In this document: positions 12,366 through 17,015 of the stretch, piece by piece
How the letters are laid out: every line of letters starts with the position of its first letter
How positions within the stretch are numbered: the stretch's first letter is position 1
Origin: Nocardioides sp.
Lineage (GTDB): Bacteria > Actinomycetota > Actinomycetes > Propionibacteriales > Nocardioidaceae
Direction of reading: 5' to 3'
Assembly (NCBI GenBank): GCA_021166815.1
Contig: JAJPEO010000204.1
Coordinates: 1 to 17,015 of the forward strand
DNA: 17,015 nt
Notes under the pieces: model-generated
What the model was told of the DNA's origin: nothing
Seen by the model: only the letters and a program-made list of their open reading frames with translations
Database searches by the model: none
Translations under genes and position numbers: made by a program

Positions 12366-13192
12366 GCCGGCCACACCGCCCGCACCCGGGTCGCCATCAG
12401 CCGGCCCTGGCGCAGGCCCTCGCGGGCCGCGGCGGCCTGCCTCTCGGGGTTGAGCAGCTGGCGACCCATCGCCTTCCGGGCCTGGGCGTCGGGCCAGATC
12501 ACCACGCGCCTGCGCACGTCGGCCCGGTCGAGCTGGGCCCGGATGTTGTGGTGGCGGCTCATGTGCATCGGCAGCGGCGCGATCACGACGGCCACGTCGG
12601 GGTGGCGCACGAGGTCGGAGTTGGTGGTCGACCGGACCCCGCCGTCGAGGTGCGGCTCCCCGGCCACGCGCACGGCCGGCCACACGAACGGCACCGCGCA
12701 GCTCGCGGCGACCGCCTCGACGAGGTCGACGCCGCTGTCGCGGTCGAAGACGTGGAGCCGGCCGGTCTCGGCGTGCATCGCGGTGACCCGCAGGGTGGCG
12801 GGCCAGCCCTCGACGTCGAGCCGCTCGCGGATGATCGCCACCCGGTCCTCGGCGTCGAAGGGGATCGCCGCCATGGCTGCGCGGCCGACACGGGCGCGGC
12901 GCTGCACCGGGCTGCCGCCCGGGAGGCCGACGACCGGCAGGGCGCGCACCATGCGGCGGATGTTGAAGCGCCCACCGATCGCGGCGTCGGGAGGCTCGAG
13001 CTGGGCGGCGTACAGCTCCTCGATCGAGTGGCTCGACACCAACGCGCCCACGACCGACCCGGCGGAGGTGCCGAGGACCTCGTCGGCGTCGGTGACCTTC
13101 AGCCCGGCCTGGTGGAGCGCGGTGAGGATGCCGATCTCCCAGGCGATGCCGGTGACGCCGCCCCCGCCCAGGACCAGTGCCGTGGTGGTCAT
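12362..13192 (-). CDS. Patatin-like phospholipase/lipase
   Basis: A 276-residue patatin-family acyl hydrolase using a Ser-Asp dyad to cleave acyl chains from phospholipids or neutral lipids. The oxyanion loop GGGGVTG is at 9-15, the nucleophile elbow G-T-S43-A-G at 41-45, and the catalytic aspartate D183 in LDGGVRS. No signal peptide is present, so the enzyme is cytoplasmic. The start ATG is preceded by TACGCT and 6 nt, a leaderless arrangement. It is convergent with the WS/DGAT, only 6 bp between stop codons. The pair suggests build-up and mobilisation of storage lipid, but that is inference; many patatins act on phospholipids. Confidence 0.92.
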   Translation of the reverse strand: MTTTALVLGGGGVTGIAWEIGILTALHQAGLKVTDADEVLGTSAGSVVGALVSSHSIEELYAAQLEPPDAAIGGRFNIRRMVRALPVVGLPGGSPVQRRARVGRAAMAAIPFDAEDRVAIIRERLDVEGWPATLRVTAMHAETGRLHVFDRDSGVDLVEAVAASCAVPFVWPAVRVAGEPHLDGGVRSTTNSDLVRHPDVAVVIAPLPMHMSRHHNIRAQLDRADVRRRVVIWPDAQARKAMGRQLLNPERQAAAAREGLRQGRLMATRVRAVWPA

Positions 13193-13198
13193 GGGGGG

Positions 13199-13204
13199 AG
13201 CGTA
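13199..13204 (-). promoter_or_regulatory. Putative -10 of a leaderless patatin transcript
   Basis: Read on the minus strand, TACGCT (TANNNT) is followed by six C and then the ATG at 13192. There is no Shine-Dalgarno sequence. Confidence 0.5.
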
Positions 13205-13244
13205 CGACCCCCGCCGGCCTCGCCGCCGCGTCGAGCCGGGTGGC

Positions 13245-13940
13245 TCAGCGCGCCTCGAGGTCGAAGAAGAGGAAGCCGAGGAACGCCCCTCCGGGCTCGA
13301 GCCCCGGGGGCAGGACCTCGGCCGGGGTGCCGGGGTCGGCCGGGGGCTCGTGGATGCCGGCGATGCGGAACCCCGCCTCGGCGAACGACCTCGCCATGGC
13401 GCTCAGCGGCCGGTGGAAGAACGTGAGGTCGACGCTCCGGCCGGCGAACTCGTAGTCCTCGGTGTACCGGGTGACCTCGAAGTACGCGAGGTCGGGGTGC
13501 GTGATCGGGAACGCGCCCGGGTGGTTGACCGAGACCAGCAGGCGTCCGCCCGGCGCGAGCACCCGGTACAGCTCGGCCAGTGGGCCCGACCAGTCCGGCA
13601 GGTAGTGCAGCACCAGGGACGCGACCACGACGTCGAAGGCCTCGTCGTCCCAGGGCAGCGGCTCGGCCAGGTCGTGCACGCGCAGGTCCGCGTCAGGGAG
13701 GTGGCGCCGGGCGATCTCGACCATCGCGACGCTCACGTCGAACCCGCTCACCTCGGCGCCCCGGTCGGACACGGCCACGCCGGTCGGGCCCGACCCGCAC
13801 CCGGCGTCGAGGATCCGCTGCCCGCGGACGTCTCCCAGCAGGCGGAGCATCGCGGGCTTCTCGTACCAGGCGTTGAAGAAGCCGGTGGCGTTCGCCGAGG
13901 CGTAGGCCTCGGCGAACCCGTCGTAGTCGCTGTCCGTCAT
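13245..13940 (-). CDS. SAM-dependent methyltransferase (UbiE/type 11-like)
   Basis: A 231-residue class I methyltransferase. Motif I is ILDAGCGSGPTG (43-54), followed by the acidic ribose-binding region at VSGFDVS (64-70), motif with HDLAEPLPWDDEAFDVVVASLVLHYL (89-114), and the post-core APGGRLLVSVNHP. Such enzymes methylate small molecules, quinones or lipids; this one cannot be assigned. It starts 27 nt after the icmF stop on the same strand and could be read from the same transcript. CAGGCT sits 7 nt before its ATG, compatible with an own leaderless promoter. There is a 52-bp gap to the patatin gene on the same strand. Confidence 0.85.
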   Translation of the reverse strand: MTDSDYDGFAEAYASANATGFFNAWYEKPAMLRLLGDVRGQRILDAGCGSGPTGVAVSDRGAEVSGFDVSVAMVEIARRHLPDADLRVHDLAEPLPWDDEAFDVVVASLVLHYLPDWSGPLAELYRVLAPGGRLLVSVNHPGAFPITHPDLAYFEVTRYTEDYEFAGRSVDLTFFHRPLSAMARSFAEAGFRIAGIHEPPADPGTPAEVLPPGLEPGGAFLGFLFFDLEAR

Positions 13941-13947
13941 GGCCCCC

Positions 13948-13953
13948 AGCCTG
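13948..13953 (-). promoter_or_regulatory. Putative -10 for the methyltransferase at 13940
   Basis: On the minus strand, CAGGCT (CANNNT) is followed by 7 nt and ATG. This is the weakest of the series because read-through from icmF is equally likely. Confidence 0.3.
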
Positions 13954-13967
13954 CCGGAAGGATGCGA

Positions 13968-16900
13968 TCAGACGTTGCGGCGGTACTGGCCCCCGACCTC
14001 GAAGAACGCGTCGGTGACCTGCTGCAGCGAGCAGACCCGCGCGGCGTCCATCAGGACGGCGAAGACGTTCTCGCCGGAGACGGCCGCCTGCTTCAGGCGC
14101 GCGAGCGCGGCCTCGGCCTCGTCGCGGTGCTCGGCCTGGAAGGCGCGTACGCGCTCGAGCTGGGAGGCCTTCTCGGACTCGGTGGCGCGGGCCAGCTCGA
14201 TCTCCTTGGGCTGTGCGTCTGCCGCCGACTCCTTGACGAAGGTGTTGACGCCGACGATGGGCAGCGTCCCGTCGTGCTTGCGGTGCTCGTAGAGCATCGA
14301 CTCGTCCTGGATGCGGCCGCGCTGGTAGCCGGTCTCCATCGCGCCGAGCACGCCGCCGCGCTCGTTGATGCGGTCGAACTCCGCGAGCACCGCCGCCTCC
14401 ACGAGGTCGGTCAGCTCGTCGATGATGAACGAGCCCTGCAGGGGGTTCTCGTTGATCGCCAGGCCCCACTCGCGGTTGATGATCAGCTGGATCGCCAGCG
14501 CGCGGCGTACGGAGTCCTCGGTCGGGGTGGTGACCGCCTCGTCGTAGGCGTTGGTGTGGAGGCTGTTGGCGTTGTCGTAGATCGCGATGAGCGCCTGCAG
14601 CGTCGTACGGATGTCGTTGAAGTCCATCTCCTGCGCGTGCAGCGACCGGCCGCTGGTCTGGACGTGGTACTTCAGCTTCTGGCTGCGCTCGTTGGCGCCG
14701 TACTTCTCCTTCATCGTCACCGCCCAGATGCGGCGCGCGACGCGGCCCATGACGCTGTACTCGGGGTCCATGCCGTTGGAGAAGAAGAAGCTCAGGTTGG
14801 GCGCGAAGTCGTCGATGTCCATGCCGCGCGCGAGGTAGGCCTCGACGTAGGTGAAGCCGTTGGCGAGGGTGAACGCGAGCTGGCTGATGGGGTTCGCCCC
14901 GGCCTCGGCGATGTGGTAGCCGGAGATCGACACCGAGTAGAAGTTGCGGACCTGGTTCTCGATGAACCACTCCTGGATGTCGGCCATCATGCGCAGGCTG
15001 AACTCGGTGGAGAACAGGCAGGTGTTCTGGCCCTGGTCCTCCTTGAGGATGTCGGCCTGCACGGTGCCGCGGACGTTGGCCAGCGCGTACGCCGCGAGCG
15101 TGGCCCGCTCGTCGGCGTCGGGCTCGCGGCCCTGCTCCTCGCGGAACCTGTCGACCTGCTGGTCGATCGCGGTGTTGAGGAAGAAGGCCAGCACCGTGGG
15201 GGCCGGGCCGTTGATCGTCATCGACACGCTCGTGGTCGGCGCGACGAGGTCGAAGCCGCCGTAGAGCACCTTCATGTCGTCGAGCGTCGCGACGGAGACG
15301 CCGGAGGTGCCGACCTTGCCGTAGATGTCGGGCCGCTCGTCGGGGTCGCGGCCGTAGAGGGTGACCGAGTCGAACGCCGTGGAGAGGCGGGTCGCCGGCT
15401 GGCCCTCGGAGAGGACCTTGAAGCGGCGGTTGGTGCGGGCCGGGTCGCCCTCGCCCGCGAACATGCGGGCCGGGTCCTCGTTGTCGCGCTTGAACGGGAA
15501 GACGCCCGCGGTGAAGGGGAAGAAGCCGGGCAGGTTCTCCTTGCGCCAGAAGCGCACCAGCGAGCCGTGGTCGGTGAAGCGGGGGAGGGCGACGCGGGGG
15601 ATCTTGTTGCCGCTCAGCGATTCGCGGGTCAGCTTGGTGTGGATCTCCTTGTCGCGGACCTTCACCACCTGCTCGTCGCCGGAGTACGACTCGACGACGG
15701 ACGGCCAGCGCTCGATCTGCTGCGTGACCTCGGGAGCCACCTCGGCGCGGGCTGAGGTGAGGAGGTCGTCGAGGACCCCGTCGCCGGCCTCGGCGGCGAC
15801 CAGCTCGATGCGCTGCGCGCGCGCCGCGGCCTCGGCGAGCTCCTCGGTGCGCGAGTGGTAGGCGCGGACGGTCTCGGTGATCTCGGCGAGGTAGCGCACG
15901 CGGTCGCTGGGCACGACCTGCCGGATGCCCGAGGAGTGGCGTACGTCGACGTGGGCGAGCGTGCCCTCCGTGGTGCCGAGGCCCTTGCCGGCGAGCTCGT
16001 CGCGCAGGTGCTGGTAGAGCGCGGTGACGCCGTCGTCGTTGAACGTCGCGGCGCTGGTGCCGAAGACCGGCATGTCGTCGGGCTGCTTGCCGAAGGCCTC
16101 GCGGTTGCGGACGAGCTGGCGGCCCACGTCGCGCAGGGCGTCGGCGGCGCCGCGGCGCTCGAACTTGTTGATCGCGACCGTGTCGGCGAAGTCGAGCATG
16201 TCGATCTTCTCGAGCTGGCTGGCGGCGCCGAACTCCGGCGTCATGACGTAGAGGGAGTGGTCGACCAGCGGCACGATGCCGGCGTCGCCCTGGCCGATGC
16301 CGGGGGTCTCGACGACGACCAGGTCGAAGCCGCCGGCCTTGACCACGTCGATCACGTCGGCCAGGTGCTCGGGCACCTCGTGGGCGCCGCGGGTGGCGAG
16401 GGAGCGGAAGAACACGCGGTCGCGGTCGTGGCCGGACAGGTCCAGCGCGTTGGCGCGGATGCGGTCGCCCAGCAGGGCGCCGCCGCCCTTGCGTCGCGTC
16501 GGGTCGACGGCGATCACGGCCACCCGGAGCTTGTCCTGCTGGTCGACGCGGAAGCGGCGGACGATCTCGTCGGTGAGCGAGGACTTGCCGGAGCCACCGG
16601 TGCCGGTGATGCCGAGCACGGGGACGGCCCGCTGCTTCGCGACCGCGCGCACCTCGGCCAGGGTGGCCTCGTCGAGGCGGCCCAGCTCGGCGCCGGTGAT
16701 GGCCCGGGCGACGGCGAAGCGGTCGCCGGAGAGGACGTCCTCGGCGCCGACCGCGCGGGAGTCCCAGAGGTCGAAGTCGCAGTCGGCGACGACGGAGTTG
16801 ATCATGCCGACCAGGCCCATCTTCTGGCCGTCCTCCGGCGAGAAGATGTGGACGCCGGAGGCGCGCAGCCGCTCGATCTCGGCGGGGACGATGACCCCGC

Positions 16901-17015
16901 CACCGCCGCCGACGACCTTCACGTGGCCGGCGCCGGCCTCGCGCAGGCGCTCGACGAGGTACTCGAAGTACTCGACGTGGCCGCCCTGGTACGACGACAC
17001 CGCCACGCCCTGCAC
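13968..17015 (-). CDS. icmF: Fused isobutyryl-CoA mutase, 5' end outside window
   Basis: A 1015-residue C-terminal part of an adenosylcobalamin enzyme that interconverts isobutyryl-CoA and n-butyryl-CoA and carries its own G-protein chaperone. The frame is open to the right edge. Residues 1-100 of the visible part are the end of the B12-binding domain (VSSYQGGHVEYF, VKVVGGGGGVIVPAEI); the DxHxxG cobalt-ligand motif lies outside. The MeaB-like G domain has a P-loop G-T-G-G-S-G-K144-S, DPTR (171-174), ETPGIGQGD (236-244) and NKFE (283-286). From about residue 500 follows the mutase substrate domain, with TINGPAPTVLAFFLNTAID, ISGYHIAEAGANP and the C-terminal REWGLAINENPLQGS. Roughly 70 residues seem to be missing compared with the family's usual length. 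Some IcmF proteins also act on isovaleryl/pivalyl-CoA, which I cannot decide. It would feed valine-derived or branched acyl-CoA into central metabolism. Confidence 0.95.
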   Translation of the reverse strand: MQGVAVSSYQGGHVEYFEYLVERLREAGAGHVKVVGGGGGVIVPAEIERLRASGVHIFSPEDGQKMGLVGMINSVVADCDFDLWDSRAVGAEDVLSGDRFAVARAITGAELGRLDEATLAEVRAVAKQRAVPVLGITGTGGSGKSSLTDEIVRRFRVDQQDKLRVAVIAVDPTRRKGGGALLGDRIRANALDLSGHDRDRVFFRSLATRGAHEVPEHLADVIDVVKAGGFDLVVVETPGIGQGDAGIVPLVDHSLYVMTPEFGAASQLEKIDMLDFADTVAINKFERRGAADALRDVGRQLVRNREAFGKQPDDMPVFGTSAATFNDDGVTALYQHLRDELAGKGLGTTEGTLAHVDVRHSSGIRQVVPSDRVRYLAEITETVRAYHSRTEELAEAAARAQRIELVAAEAGDGVLDDLLTSARAEVAPEVTQQIERWPSVVESYSGDEQVVKVRDKEIHTKLTRESLSGNKIPRVALPRFTDHGSLVRFWRKENLPGFFPFTAGVFPFKRDNEDPARMFAGEGDPARTNRRFKVLSEGQPATRLSTAFDSVTLYGRDPDERPDIYGKVGTSGVSVATLDDMKVLYGGFDLVAPTTSVSMTINGPAPTVLAFFLNTAIDQQVDRFREEQGREPDADERATLAAYALANVRGTVQADILKEDQGQNTCLFSTEFSLRMMADIQEWFIENQVRNFYSVSISGYHIAEAGANPISQLAFTLANGFTYVEAYLARGMDIDDFAPNLSFFFSNGMDPEYSVMGRVARRIWAVTMKEKYGANERSQKLKYHVQTSGRSLHAQEMDFNDIRTTLQALIAIYDNANSLHTNAYDEAVTTPTEDSVRRALAIQLIINREWGLAINENPLQGSFIIDELTDLVEAAVLAEFDRINERGGVLGAMETGYQRGRIQDESMLYEHRKHDGTLPIVGVNTFVKESAADAQPKEIELARATESEKASQLERVRAFQAEHRDEAEAALARLKQAAVSGENVFAVLMDAARVCSLQQVTDAFFEVGGQYRRNV

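Noticed and set aside
12450..15755. An 1101-codon plus-strand open frame
   Set aside because: It runs antisense across patatin, methyltransferase and icmF, all recognised families. Its translation is low-complexity, Arg/Val/Gly-rich, with no family match; long shadow frames are expected at this GC content.

Overview
The window is very GC-rich, with strong G/C bias at third codon positions, dense gene packing and many GTG starts. Actinobacterial families dominate: WS/DGAT acyltransferase, IcmF mutase, heliorhodopsin and short-leader or leaderless genes. It looks like chromosome of a high-GC actinobacterium, probably Nocardioidaceae (Nocardioides-like). The genus is an inference from gene content and style. 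No rRNA, tRNA, transposase, phage gene or CRISPR array was seen.

Layout. (1) 1-2857, plus strand: a CPA1/NhaP-type cation:proton antiporter, a short beta-lactamase-fold serine hydrolase, and a small protein resembling the RsbRD N-terminal sensor domain. (2) 2873-5020: a HELIORHODOPSIN gene on the minus strand with all diagnostic residues. Divergent from it are a catalase-like uncharacterised protein and a DedA membrane protein. (3) 5012-8534: a reactive-sulfur island. A CsoR-family repressor with the two-cysteine, no-histidine pattern of the persulfide sensor CstR is followed by a DUF2200 gene on the minus strand. Divergently there is a six-gene run: rhodanese, TauE/SafE permease, a 57-residue Cys/His protein, thioredoxin, SAM methyltransferase and a lipoprotein-anchored rhodanese. 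Each of the two divergent promoters has a C-run/G-run palindrome in its -35/-10 spacer. (4) 8664-10538: a secreted RTX-type calcium-binding protein, a lipoprotein behind a perfect 8+8 bp palindrome, and a conserved hypothetical. (5) 10575-10874: four tandem palindromic units with an exact 82-bp period. (6) 10964-13192: a WS/DGAT wax-ester/triacylglycerol synthase converging on a patatin-like lipase. (7) 13245-17015, minus strand: a methyltransferase and a fused isobutyryl-CoA mutase (icmF) whose N-terminus lies beyond the right edge.

The two most interesting systems are the heliorhodopsin neighbourhood and the CstR-like sulfur island. The heliorhodopsin has a leaderless start, and its promoter core is repeated in front of the antiporter. 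In the sulfur island, one regulator with twin operators probably controls both a sulfane-sulfur/sulfite handling operon and its own DUF2200 partner. Across the window, stand-alone genes repeatedly show a TANNNT or CANNNT hexamer 6-8 nt before the start codon, the layout of leaderless actinobacterial transcripts. Operon-internal genes use Shine-Dalgarno sequences or overlapping starts instead.
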